From the NCBI RefSeq assembly GCF_015500055.1, contig NZ_CP045495.1:1-64000 (forward strand): a stretch of DNA of 64,000 nucleotides, read 5' to 3'. Positions 25,669 through 33,773 of this stretch are shown here, one piece after another. The DNA comes from Mesorhizobium sp. NBSH29. Its GTDB lineage: Bacteria; Pseudomonadota; Alphaproteobacteria; Rhizobiales; Rhizobiaceae. The translations under genes and the position numbers were made by a program. The number at the start of each line of letters is the position of its first letter. The first letter of the stretch is position 1. The notes below the pieces were generated by a model. It was not told the origin of the DNA and ran no database searches. It was given only the letters and a program-made list of their open reading frames with translations.

Positions 25669-25679
25669 CGAAATGCGCA

Positions 25680-25687
25680 GGCCTCGC
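25680..25687. repeat. Right copy of 8-bp target duplication (IS21 element)
   Basis: GGCCTCGC, matching 23043-23050; the interrupted toprim gene resumes here. Confidence 0.88.
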
Positions 25688-26134
25688 GGCAGCATGTGGG
25701 CGGCACATGTCGATGATGACGGCGCCGTTACCGGCTGGGAAGAACGCGGGCCGGAATGGCGGGGCTTTGCCAGCGGCGGCGCAAAGGTCCTGTTCCGCCT
25801 CGGGCCGATCGGCGCCACCCGCCTCTGCATTACCGAGGCGGCGATCGACGCGATGAGCTTCGCCGCGATCGACAACCTCCGCTTCGACAGCCTCTATATC
25901 AGCACGGGTGGCGGATGGGCGCCGGCCACTGAAGCGGCCATTCGGGTGCTTGCCGCCCGTCCCAATGTGCAGCTCGTTGCGGCGACCGATAACAATGCGC
26001 AAGGCGAGGTCTATGCCGGCCGTATCGAGGCGATCGCCGTTGCTGCGGGCTGCGGCTACGAGCGGCTGGCGCCTGCACACGAGGATTGGAACGAAGAACT
26101 GCATGCGTTCAGAGGGAGGGAGAGAGACGGGTGA

Positions 26135-26159
26135 GGGGAGAGGGGAGAGGGGAGAGGGG
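26135..26159 (+). other. Perfect G-quadruplex motif after the toprim stop
   Basis: Four GGGG runs at 26135, 26142, 26149 and 26156 are separated by three AGA loops, directly after the TGA at 26132-26134. It is followed by AAACCCGG. A weaker version of the same purine-rich block lies at about 33501-33536, also ending in AAACCCGG, upstream of the ParB-like gene. Confidence 0.6.
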
Positions 26160-26341
26160 AAACCCGGCTGCCGCATGCCCGCCGTCCGCGTCAAGGGTGA
26201 AGCTTCGCCCGCGTTCCGCGGCCCTTGACCCGGCCGGACGGAGAGGCGGCCGCGGGGAGTGGTCAGGAAGGGTTGAATTGACGGCGAAATCGGAAGGATG
26301 AGCCGCGCTCCAGCCCCGGCAAGGCCGAAGGAGCCGCTCCC

Positions 26342-26947
26342 ATGCTTCACCTCTCCTCAATCCGCAAGATCTTCCAGGGCGTCCCCGACCGGTGCCAGAT
26401 GTTCCGCATGTTCGACCGTCATGCGCAGCGGCCCAACCGCTGGCAGGACGATGCCGGCGCACTCTACGCCGGCGAATGGTTCGAAATCGGCGCGGTGGAC
26501 CACGATTATATGTTCGAGATACTGCCGCCATTCTGGATGCGCGGCGACATGTTCGCGATGCGCGAATTCCTGACCGACAGCGTCACCAGCGTCTTCTTCG
26601 CGCTGACGATAGACGGCGAGCTTCGCCACTTCCACGGCTATTGCGATCTTTCCGACAAGCCCTCGCCCGACCGGATGCGTGTCGCGATCGTCGACCGGGA
26701 ATCTCGGCCGGTGAAGGCGATGACGCGGACCGAGCGCCTCGATCACATCTGGAGCGCGACCCATGATAATTATCGCAGCTATGCCGGTGAACGCTGGCCG
26801 GAGCCGTCACGCGGCAAGCGCACCATCACCGTATACGGCGGCAGCCGGGGCACGACGCTGAGTCTGCTCGACGATCTCACCGACGAAGTGATCTCCACCA
26901 AGCTCCCGGTGCATCTGCGCACCCTCCCCGACGCGATCGCGGCGTGA
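26342..26947 (+). CDS. DUF1419 domain protein
   Basis: A 201-residue protein of the DUF1419 type (IRKIFQGVPDRCQMFRMFDR, EWFEIGAVDHDYMFEILPP, FALTIDGELRHFHGYCDL), a family seen on rhizobial plasmids and integrative elements. No catalytic motif is evident. The leader upstream is about 200 nt long, purine-rich and without another gene. It is followed 11 nt later by the DUF3085-like gene. Confidence 0.75.
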   Translation: MLHLSSIRKIFQGVPDRCQMFRMFDRHAQRPNRWQDDAGALYAGEWFEIGAVDHDYMFEILPPFWMRGDMFAMREFLTDSVTSVFFALTIDGELRHFHGYCDLSDKPSPDRMRVAIVDRESRPVKAMTRTERLDHIWSATHDNYRSYAGERWPEPSRGKRTITVYGGSRGTTLSLLDDLTDEVISTKLPVHLRTLPDAIAA

Positions 26948-26958
26948 GAGGGGCGGCA

Positions 26959-27357
26959 ATGTTCACGTTTCCCGTACTCGGCGTTCGCAAGGTCATCGAA
27001 CGCGGAAAGACCGATGCCGCCGCCAATGGCGGATTCCGCAACCCGTATTACGGCCTCAAGCCCGGCAAGGGCGAGATCCCCGGCCTCTGGCTGGTCGGAG
27101 ACCAGGGGGTCTACATCATGTCGAACGGCAAACTCGCCGACGGTGACCGCCCGCTCGTGTTCTATTCCGACGAGTGCCACCCGGTCGGCAATCCCGACTG
27201 GTTTCATTACAAGCACCGCCATTTCGGCGGTGACGATGGGATCGAATTCATCGACGCCGAAAGGCTCATCCCGCTGTTCGACCGGGACTTCAGCTGCACG
27301 CATCTGCACGTGCAGCTGACCGAGACGGAAGTCTCGCTGTCCTTGATCACCCGCTAG
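26959..27357 (+). CDS. DUF3085-like backbone protein
   Basis: A 132-residue protein with the segment NGGFRNPYYGLKPGKGEIPG and LWLVGDQGVYIMSNGKLADG, matching what I know of DUF3085 proteins. Start at the ATG 26959 with GAGGGGCGG upstream rather than the GTG at 26944. Usually next to DUF1419 and the giant helicase on such elements; function unknown. Confidence 0.7.
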   Translation: MFTFPVLGVRKVIERGKTDAAANGGFRNPYYGLKPGKGEIPGLWLVGDQGVYIMSNGKLADGDRPLVFYSDECHPVGNPDWFHYKHRHFGGDDGIEFIDAERLIPLFDRDFSCTHLHVQLTETEVSLSLITR

Positions 27358-27445
27358 CCCCTTCACCCCCCACGCCAGCCTCTCACGCGGCCGAAACCGC
27401 CGTCCGCGGGAAACGCGCGCGCCCAAAAATCCCAGGAGATTTCCC

Positions 27446-30400
27446 ATGTCCCATGACGACCCCTTCACGCTCGACCTGTTCGGAAACACGGCGCTATCCT
27501 CGGGCCTCGGCATCGGGGTGACGGCGTTTTCGACGTCCTTCGCCGACAGTCCGGACGATGACGATCCGCCTCCCGTCTCACCGGCGCCGGCCATGCCAAT
27601 CGCCGCGGCCGCATCGCCCGCTCGAGCGCACCTGGTCGACAAGGGCGAAAACTTCAAACTCGCGGCGACCCGCGGCCTTGCCAAAACCTGGCGGGACCGG
27701 GCTCGTAACAATCTCGCCGCCATACGGCTCGCCGCCGATATCGTCGACCAGCAGCGGCCTGCCACGCCCCAGGAACAGGCAGCGCTGATCCGGTTCACCG
27801 GCTTTGGAGCTTCAGAACTGGCGAACGGCGTATTCCGCCGCCCCGGCGCGCAGACCTTCCGCAAGGGCTGGGAGGGGATCGGCATCGAGCTGGAGGAAGC
27901 CGTCGACGGGGCGGACTACGCTTCGCTGGCCCGCTGCACCCAGTATGCCCATTTCACACCGGAATACATTATTCGAGCGATCTGGGCCGGCTTGCAGCGG
28001 CTGGGGTTCCGCGGCGGCCGCGTGCTGGAGCCTGGCATGGGCACGGGTCTGATTCCGGCGCTGATGCCGGAGGTTTTGCGCGATGCCAGCCAAGTCACCG
28101 GCATCGAGATCGATCCGGTCACGGCACGGATCGCCCGCCTCCTTCAACCAAACGCCCGCATCCTCAACCAGGATTTCGCGCGGGTCGACTTGGCCGAACA
28201 TTTCGATCTGGCGATCGGCAATCCGCCGTTCTCGGACAGGATCGTCCGGTCCGACCCCGCATATCGCTCAAATGGCTTCCGGCTGCACGACTACTTCATT
28301 GCAAAGGCTGTCTCTCGACTGAAGCCGGGCGGACTTGCCGCCTTCGTTACCTCCAGCGGCACGATGGACAAGGCCGATGCCCGCGCCCGCGAGCACATCG
28401 CCACAATGGCGGATCTGATCGCTGCCATCCGCCTGCCGGAGGGCAGTTTTCGCGCCGATGCCGGAACGGATGTCGTGGTCGACGTCCTGTTCTTTCGCAA
28501 GCGCAAAGAGGATGAACCGGAAGGAGATGTCTCCTGGCTCGACCTTGAGGAGGTGCGCCCGGCGTCGAAGGATGAAGGGGCGATACGCGTCAACCGCTGG
28601 TTTGCCCGGCATCCTGACTTTGTCCTTGGGCAGCACGCCCTGAGGACTGGCCCCTTCGGCGAGACCTATACCTGCTTGCCTCATCCCGGGACGAACCTCG
28701 ACGCGGCGTTGACCGCTGCCATGCATCTCCTTCCGGAAGCCATTTATGACAGCGAGCCTGAAGAGGTTGGAGCGGACGCTGACGAGCAGGTTGAGGCGCC
28801 GGTCCGTAACGCCGCCGATGGCGCGGCAATCCGCGACGGCAGCTATTTCATCGGCCAGAACACCGCGCTGATGCAGCTGGTGGACGGCGAGCCTGTGACG
28901 ATCCAGATTCGGAAGGGCAGGACGGGCGACGGCATCCCGGAAAAGCATGTCCGCATCATCCGCAAGCTGGTCCCGATCCGCGACGCCGTACGCGAAGTGC
29001 TGAAGGCCCAGGAGTTCGACCGGCCGTGGAAGCCAGCGCAGGTCAGGCTGCGCATTGCCTGGTCGAGCTTCGTGCGCGAATTCGGCCCCATCAATTTCAC
29101 CACGGTCTCCACGACGGAAGACAGCGAGACCGGTGAGGTCCGCGAGACCCACCGCCGTCCCAACATCCAGCCGTTCCTTGACGATCCCGATTGCTGGCTG
29201 GTCGCCTCGATCGAGGATTTTGACATCGAGACCAACACGGCCAGACCCGGGCCGATCTTTTCCGAGCGCGTCATCGCGCCACCCCCGCCGCCGGTCATCA
29301 CCAGCGCAGCCGATGCGCTCGCGGTCGTTCTGAACGAGCGCGGGCATGTCGATCCCGATCACATCGCCGAACTGCTCCATCGGGATGTCACCGAGGTGAT
29401 CGACGAGCTGGGGCAGGCGATCTTTCAGGATCCCTCGTCCGGGGCGTGGCAGACGGCCGATGCCTATCTCTCAGGCGCCGTCCGCACCAAGCTCGTCGCG
29501 GCCGAGGCCGCCACGACGCTCGATCCGGCCTTCTCCCGCAATGTCGAGGCGTTGAAGGCGGTCCAACCGGCAGACCTTCGGCCTTCGGACATCACCGCGC
29601 GTCTCGGCGCACCCTGGATTCCAGCCGCCGATATCGTCGCCTTCGTCAGGGAGGCGATGGACGCCGATATCACCATCCATCACACGCCAGCACTCGCCTG
29701 CTGGACGGTGAATGCCCGTCAGCTCGGGTGGAGCGCCGCTGGCACCACGGAATGGGGAACACATCGCCGCGACGCGGGGCAACTCCTGTCCGATGCGTTG
29801 AATTCCTCCATCCCGCAGATCTTCGACACGGTGAAGGATGGCGACACCGAACGCCGCGTGCTCAACACCGTCGAGACGGAAGCGGCCAAGGAGAAGCTGC
29901 AAAAGATCAAGACCGCTTTCCAGAACTGGATCTGGTCCGACCCTGATCGTACCGACCGGCTGGCGCGGCTTTACAACGACACGTTCAACAACATCGCGCC
30001 GCGAGCCTTCAACGGCGATCATCTCCAGCTACCGGGCGCTTGCTGCACACTTTCTCTTTATGGACACCAGAAGCGGGTTATCTGGCGCATCATCTCTTCC
30101 GGAAGCACCTATGTCGCGCACGCCGTCGGCGCCGGCAAGACCATGGCAATCGCCGCCGCTGTCATGGAGCAGCGCCGTCTCGGGCTGATCAACAAGGCGA
30201 TGCTGGTCGTGCCCGGCCACTGCCTGGCGCAGGCCGCCCGCGAATTCCTGGCGCTCTACCCGAACGCCCGCATCCTCGTCGCCGACGAGACGAATTTCAT
30301 CAAGGAGAAGCGCCACCGCTTCCTGTCGCGCGCGGCAACCGCAAACTGGGACGCGATCATCATCACGCATTCGGCCTTCCGCTTCATCGCCGTGCCATCG

Positions 30401-32419
30401 GCGTTCGAGGCGCAGATGATCCAAGACGAACTCGAGCTCTACGAGGAGCTGCTGACCAAGGTCGACCGCGATGACCGGCTGTCGCGCAAGCGCATCGAGC
30501 GCATAAAGGAGGGCCACAAGGAAAGGCTGGAGGCGCTCTCGACCCGCAAGGACGATCTGCTGACCATTGCCGAGATCGGCGTCGACCAGATCATCGTCGA
30601 CGAGGCGCAGGAGTTCAGAAAACTCTCCTTCGCGACCAATATGTCGACGCTTAAGGGCGTCGATCCGAACGGCTCGCAGCGAGCCTGGGACCTGTTCGTC
30701 AAATCCCGCTTTGTCGACACGAAGAACCCGGGCAGGGCGCTCGTGCTGGCATCCGGCACGCCGATCACCAATACGCTGGGCGAGATGTTCACGGTGCAGC
30801 GGCTGATGGATCACGCGGCCCTGTCGCAGCGTGGCCTGCACGAGTTCGACGCCTGGGCGAGCACATTCGGTGATACAAGCACCGAACTGGAGCTCCAGCC
30901 GTCGGGCAAATACAAACCGGTCACGAGGTTCGCGCAGTTCGTCAACGTCCCCGAACTGATCGCCATGTTCCGGTCGTTCGCGGACGTCGTCCAGCCGGTC
31001 GATCTGCGCGCCTATGTGAAGGTGCCGGAGATTGCAGGCGGCAAGCGCCAGATCATCACGGCCGAGCCGACCGCCGCCTTCAAGGCCTATCAGCGACACC
31101 TCGACCAGCGCATCAAGGCGATCGAGTTGCGCGACGGGCCGCCCCAGCCCGGCGACGATATTTTGCTCTCCGTCATCACCGATGGCCGCCATGCGGCGAT
31201 TGATCTGCGCCTAGTAGATCAGGACATGGAGAATGAAGAGGCCAACAAGCTCAATGCCCTCATCCAGAATGCTTTTCGCATCTGGCGGGAAACGGCAGAG
31301 AACGAATATGTCCGCAAGGACGGCAAGCCGTTCGATCGATCGGGCGCCGGCCAACTGGTCTTCTCCGATCTCGGCACCATCAATGTCGAGGCGAGCCGGG
31401 GTTTCTCCGCCTATCGCTGGATCCACGACGAACTGGTCCGCATGGGCGTTCCCGCTTCGGAAATTGCCTATATGCAGGATTTCAAAAAATCCGAGGCCAA
31501 GCAGCGCCTGTTCAACGATTTCAACGCCGGCAAGGTCCGCGTGCTGATTGGCAGTTCAGAGACCATGGGCACCGGCGTTAACGTGCAGGCGAGGCTGAAG
31601 GCGCTCCACCATCTCGATGTGCCCTGGCTGCCTTCCCAGATCGAGCAGCGCGAAGGCCGCATCGTGCGGCAGGGCAACCAGCACGACGAGGTCGGCCTCT
31701 ATGCCTACGCGACCCTCGGCTCGCTCGACGCGACCATGTGGCAGAACAATGAGCGCAAGGCCCGGTTTATTGCCGCCGCACTCTCCGGCGACACCAGCAT
31801 TCGCCGGCTGGAAGACATGGGCGAGGGGCAGGCGAACCAGTTTGCCATGGCCAAGGCTATTGCATCGGGCGATCAACGCCTGATGCGGAAGGCGGGGCTG
31901 GAAGCCGAGATCGCCCGCCTCGACCGGTTGCGCGCCGCCCATATCGATGACCAGCATGCGATCCGCCGGCAGATCCGCGACGCCGAGCGCGACATCGAAC
32001 TTGCGACCCGGAGGATCGGCGAGATTGCGCAGGACATCGAGCGTCTGGCGCCAACGACAGGCGATGCCTTCGCCATGACCGTGACTGGCGAGGCGTTCGA
32101 CGTACGAAAGCTCGCCGGCCGCGCGCTGATGAAGGAAATCCTGACCCTTGTACAGCTCCAGCAGGACGGCGAGACGGTCATCGCCTCAGTCGGCGGCTTC
32201 GATCTAAAATTCTCCGGTGAGCGTTTCGGGAAGGATGGCTTCCAGTACGCCACCATGCTGCTACGCACCGGCGCCGAGCATGAGGTCGAGCTTTCCATCA
32301 CCACGACGCCGATCGGCGCCATCGCCCGGCTTGAGCATGCTCTTGCCGATTTCGAGGGTGAGCAGGAGAACTATCGCCGGCGGCTCGACGCCGCCCACAA
32401 GCGCCTTGCGTCGTATTGA
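27446..32419 (+). CDS. Giant DNA methylase-SNF2-type helicase of mobile elements
   Basis: A 1,657-residue protein. The N-terminal half carries an N6-adenine methylase-like fold (RVLEPGMGTGLIPALMPEVL, with the NPPF motif at 259). The second half is a superfamily 2 helicase: Walker A VGAGKT near 895, DEAQ box at 1052, motif VI near 1402 (EGRIVRQGNQ). The tail is coiled-coil. Such proteins are common on rhizobial conjugative elements and may modify and guard incoming DNA, though the role is unproven. Start has CCAGGAGA upstream. The stop at 32417-32419 appears premature: the same frame stays open and protein-like to 32566. Confidence 0.88.
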   Translation: MSHDDPFTLDLFGNTALSSGLGIGVTAFSTSFADSPDDDDPPPVSPAPAMPIAAAASPARAHLVDKGENFKLAATRGLAKTWRDRARNNLAAIRLAADIVDQQRPATPQEQAALIRFTGFGASELANGVFRRPGAQTFRKGWEGIGIELEEAVDGADYASLARCTQYAHFTPEYIIRAIWAGLQRLGFRGGRVLEPGMGTGLIPALMPEVLRDASQVTGIEIDPVTARIARLLQPNARILNQDFARVDLAEHFDLAIGNPPFSDRIVRSDPAYRSNGFRLHDYFIAKAVSRLKPGGLAAFVTSSGTMDKADARAREHIATMADLIAAIRLPEGSFRADAGTDVVVDVLFFRKRKEDEPEGDVSWLDLEEVRPASKDEGAIRVNRWFARHPDFVLGQHALRTGPFGETYTCLPHPGTNLDAALTAAMHLLPEAIYDSEPEEVGADADEQVEAPVRNAADGAAIRDGSYFIGQNTALMQLVDGEPVTIQIRKGRTGDGIPEKHVRIIRKLVPIRDAVREVLKAQEFDRPWKPAQVRLRIAWSSFVREFGPINFTTVSTTEDSETGEVRETHRRPNIQPFLDDPDCWLVASIEDFDIETNTARPGPIFSERVIAPPPPPVITSAADALAVVLNERGHVDPDHIAELLHRDVTEVIDELGQAIFQDPSSGAWQTADAYLSGAVRTKLVAAEAATTLDPAFSRNVEALKAVQPADLRPSDITARLGAPWIPAADIVAFVREAMDADITIHHTPALACWTVNARQLGWSAAGTTEWGTHRRDAGQLLSDALNSSIPQIFDTVKDGDTERRVLNTVETEAAKEKLQKIKTAFQNWIWSDPDRTDRLARLYNDTFNNIAPRAFNGDHLQLPGACCTLSLYGHQKRVIWRIISSGSTYVAHAVGAGKTMAIAAAVMEQRRLGLINKAMLVVPGHCLAQAAREFLALYPNARILVADETNFIKEKRHRFLSRAATANWDAIIITHSAFRFIAVPSAFEAQMIQDELELYEELLTKVDRDDRLSRKRIERIKEGHKERLEALSTRKDDLLTIAEIGVDQIIVDEAQEFRKLSFATNMSTLKGVDPNGSQRAWDLFVKSRFVDTKNPGRALVLASGTPITNTLGEMFTVQRLMDHAALSQRGLHEFDAWASTFGDTSTELELQPSGKYKPVTRFAQFVNVPELIAMFRSFADVVQPVDLRAYVKVPEIAGGKRQIITAEPTAAFKAYQRHLDQRIKAIELRDGPPQPGDDILLSVITDGRHAAIDLRLVDQDMENEEANKLNALIQNAFRIWRETAENEYVRKDGKPFDRSGAGQLVFSDLGTINVEASRGFSAYRWIHDELVRMGVPASEIAYMQDFKKSEAKQRLFNDFNAGKVRVLIGSSETMGTGVNVQARLKALHHLDVPWLPSQIEQREGRIVRQGNQHDEVGLYAYATLGSLDATMWQNNERKARFIAAALSGDTSIRRLEDMGEGQANQFAMAKAIASGDQRLMRKAGLEAEIARLDRLRAAHIDDQHAIRRQIRDAERDIELATRRIGEIAQDIERLAPTTGDAFAMTVTGEAFDVRKLAGRALMKEILTLVQLQQDGETVIASVGGFDLKFSGERFGKDGFQYATMLLRTGAEHEVELSITTTPIGAIARLEHALADFEGEQENYRRRLDAAHKRLASY

Positions 32420-32566
32420 CCGCGCGTGGGTGAAGCCTTCGCCTTCGAAGCCGAGCTTGCGATGAAGCTCGAGCAGCTCGCCGACGTCGACAAAGCTCTC
32501 GCGGCAGACTCGGACGATTTGGCCGGCAACAGCAATGGCCGGCCAGCTGATCGGAAAGCTGCATAA
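32420..32566 (+). pseudogene. Cut-off C-terminal tail of the giant helicase
   Basis: After the TGA at 32417-32419 the same frame encodes 48 more residues with helical, coiled-coil-like composition (VGEAFAFEAELAMKLEQLAD) to a TAA at 32564-32566. A single CGA-to-TGA change would explain the break. The lost part lies beyond all catalytic motifs. Confidence 0.55.
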
Positions 32567-32570
32567 GTAG

Positions 32571-33068
32571 CTATCTCGACAGGCGTTTCTCGTCGTCGAT
32601 CAGGATCACGCGGGCAGGCGCCGCATCGCCCCATTTCCAAAGCACCAAGTTAAGATCGTCGGCGGCAGCACCTGGGGCGAAGCTTCTCACCAGCAAGCCT
32701 TGATAGCCGCCGGCGATCAGCCTGCGGGCGAACGCCTGCGTTCGTGCTTCCCCGCTCGCCTTCATCTCGTCGCGCCATGTGCCGTCGGCGAGCGCAGCGG
32801 CGTCCATTCCCCTCGCCTTGAGAGCAAGGTCATCCCGACAATCGAACAGATCGTCGATCTCAGCGTCGTAGGAAACGAGCGTCGTCGGCTGGAGATTGCC
32901 GACCTGGTTGCCTTCACGCAGCGCCGTCATCACCGACAGCGACCCGTAGAGCGCCGGCACGCCCTTGGGATTGAATCGTCCACCGTAGAGTTCCGCGCCG
33001 CGCCCCGACAGCGGTTCGCGCGCATAGATGGGATTCAGCGCCCGATAGAGCTTTCCACGATACAGCAC
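32571..33068 (-). CDS. RES-domain toxin (NAD+-degrading family)
   Basis: A 165-residue protein with the RES fold landmarks LYRGKLYRALNPIY, GRGAELYGGRFNPKG (Arg and Tyr) and ALYGSLSVMTALRE (Ser and Glu). RES toxins of the ParT/MbcT/Res group consume NAD+ or modify target enzymes. The start is taken as GTG at 33068, 4 nt past the antitoxin stop; the open frame goes on into the antitoxin gene. The antitoxin gene precedes it in the same direction, the normal order for RES-Xre pairs. It is convergent with the giant helicase. Confidence 0.87.
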   Translation of the reverse strand: MLYRGKLYRALNPIYAREPLSGRGAELYGGRFNPKGVPALYGSLSVMTALREGNQVGNLQPTTLVSYDAEIDDLFDCRDDLALKARGMDAAALADGTWRDEMKASGEARTQAFARRLIAGGYQGLLVRSFAPGAAADDLNLVLWKWGDAAPARVILIDDEKRLSR

Positions 33069-33072
33069 CGTG

Positions 33073-33423
33073 TCAGGCGTGCACGCCGGCGTCGACCGCG
33101 TCGACATACTCCAGCACGTCGTCGGCACGGCCGCTGCGCACGAGCTGCATCGCCGTCTGGCCGGAGAAACCCGGCAGCGGCTCCGAGCGATACCAGGCAT
33201 AGGCCATCAGCTGCGAACCGAAACGCGGCTCGACCTTGTTGATCACCTCGACCATCTCGCGCAGCCGGCGCTGGGTCTTGTCGGATCGAATGCGGTCCTT
33301 GCGCTGGACCGCGTCCCTGCCAAGCCCCGCTGTTCGGGCGACTTCCTCGCTGGTCGTGCGGAAGGCTTCCGCGATCTTGCGCGGTGCGAAGAGGCCGTTG
33401 TCGGAATATTGGACGAGACCCAT
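33073..33423 (-). CDS. Xre/MbcA/ParS-family antitoxin (DUF2384)
   Basis: A 116-residue antitoxin with an N-terminal Xre-like helical part (FRTTSEEVARTAGLGRDAVQ) and the DUF2384 C-terminal domain (EVINKVEPRFGSQLMAYAWY, then LPGFSGQTAMQLVRSGRADD) that blocks the toxin site. It should also repress its own promoter in the region just upstream (33424-33480). With the RES gene it forms a type II module that favours keeping the element. Confidence 0.88.
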   Translation of the reverse strand: MGLVQYSDNGLFAPRKIAEAFRTTSEEVARTAGLGRDAVQRKDRIRSDKTQRRLREMVEVINKVEPRFGSQLMAYAWYRSEPLPGFSGQTAMQLVRSGRADDVLEYVDAVDAGVHA

Positions 33424-33773
33424 AGCCGCCTCCTGCCGTTATCGATGCCAATTAATATGACGCAATATAGCGTCTGTTAAAGCGGCATTCAATGGGAATA
33501 GTGAGGTGCGGAGGGGAAGGGAGAGGAGAGGGGAAAAAACCCGGTTCGCCGATCGGCCGAACCGGTGGCGCTTCCGCTCAACCGCGCCTCTCGCGATCCC
33601 GGCCGCGGCGTCCCGCGCAGGGCTGTCAGCCCCGCTTGGCCGGCCGGGCAGGGATGCTCGCCCGCAGTTGCACCGGCTCGTCCGCTCCGCGTGCGGGGGG
33701 ATGTCTTCGAGATGAAGACGAGGAAGGACCGCCCGAGCGGGCTGGTCTGGAAACCCGAACAGGAGAATATCCC
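33424..33773. other. Divergent intergenic region before the ParB-like gene
   Basis: 350 bp without a gene. It holds the promoter region of the antitoxin on the left (AT-rich AATATGACGCAATATAGCG near 33455), a purine-rich G-run block (33501-33536) ending in AAACCCGG, and GC-rich hairpins. The AGGAGAATAT site for the ParB-like gene is at its right end. Confidence 0.5.

Larger units (their letters stand above)
23051..25679. mobile_element. IS21-family insertion sequence (2,629 bp)
   Basis: The ends start TG and finish CA, with imperfect inverted repeats (TGCGTGTTTCACTAAATCG left; TGCGCATTTCGCAAAAACG as complement of the right). It carries istA and istB and multiple 13-bp terminal repeats spaced 23 bp apart. 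Both genes are intact, so it may still be active. Confidence 0.93.
22586..26134 (+). pseudogene. DUF3991/toprim protein split by an IS21-family insertion
   Basis: The N-terminal part (22586-23050) reads MEKRDIEELRERVPCAAVLE, then GWFDPLSDVKGDVFSLVEHL, the DUF3991 pattern. The C-terminal part (25680-26134) holds the toprim core: GATRLCITEAAIDAMSFAAI with the catalytic Glu and LVAATDNNAQGEVYAGR with the acidic metal site. Both halves meet at GGCCTCGC, present on each side of the IS; removal of the element and one copy rebuilds REGPRGSMWAAHVDDDG. The intact protein, of about 307 residues, resembles primase-like proteins of conjugative elements. It cannot be made whole here. Confidence 0.9.
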
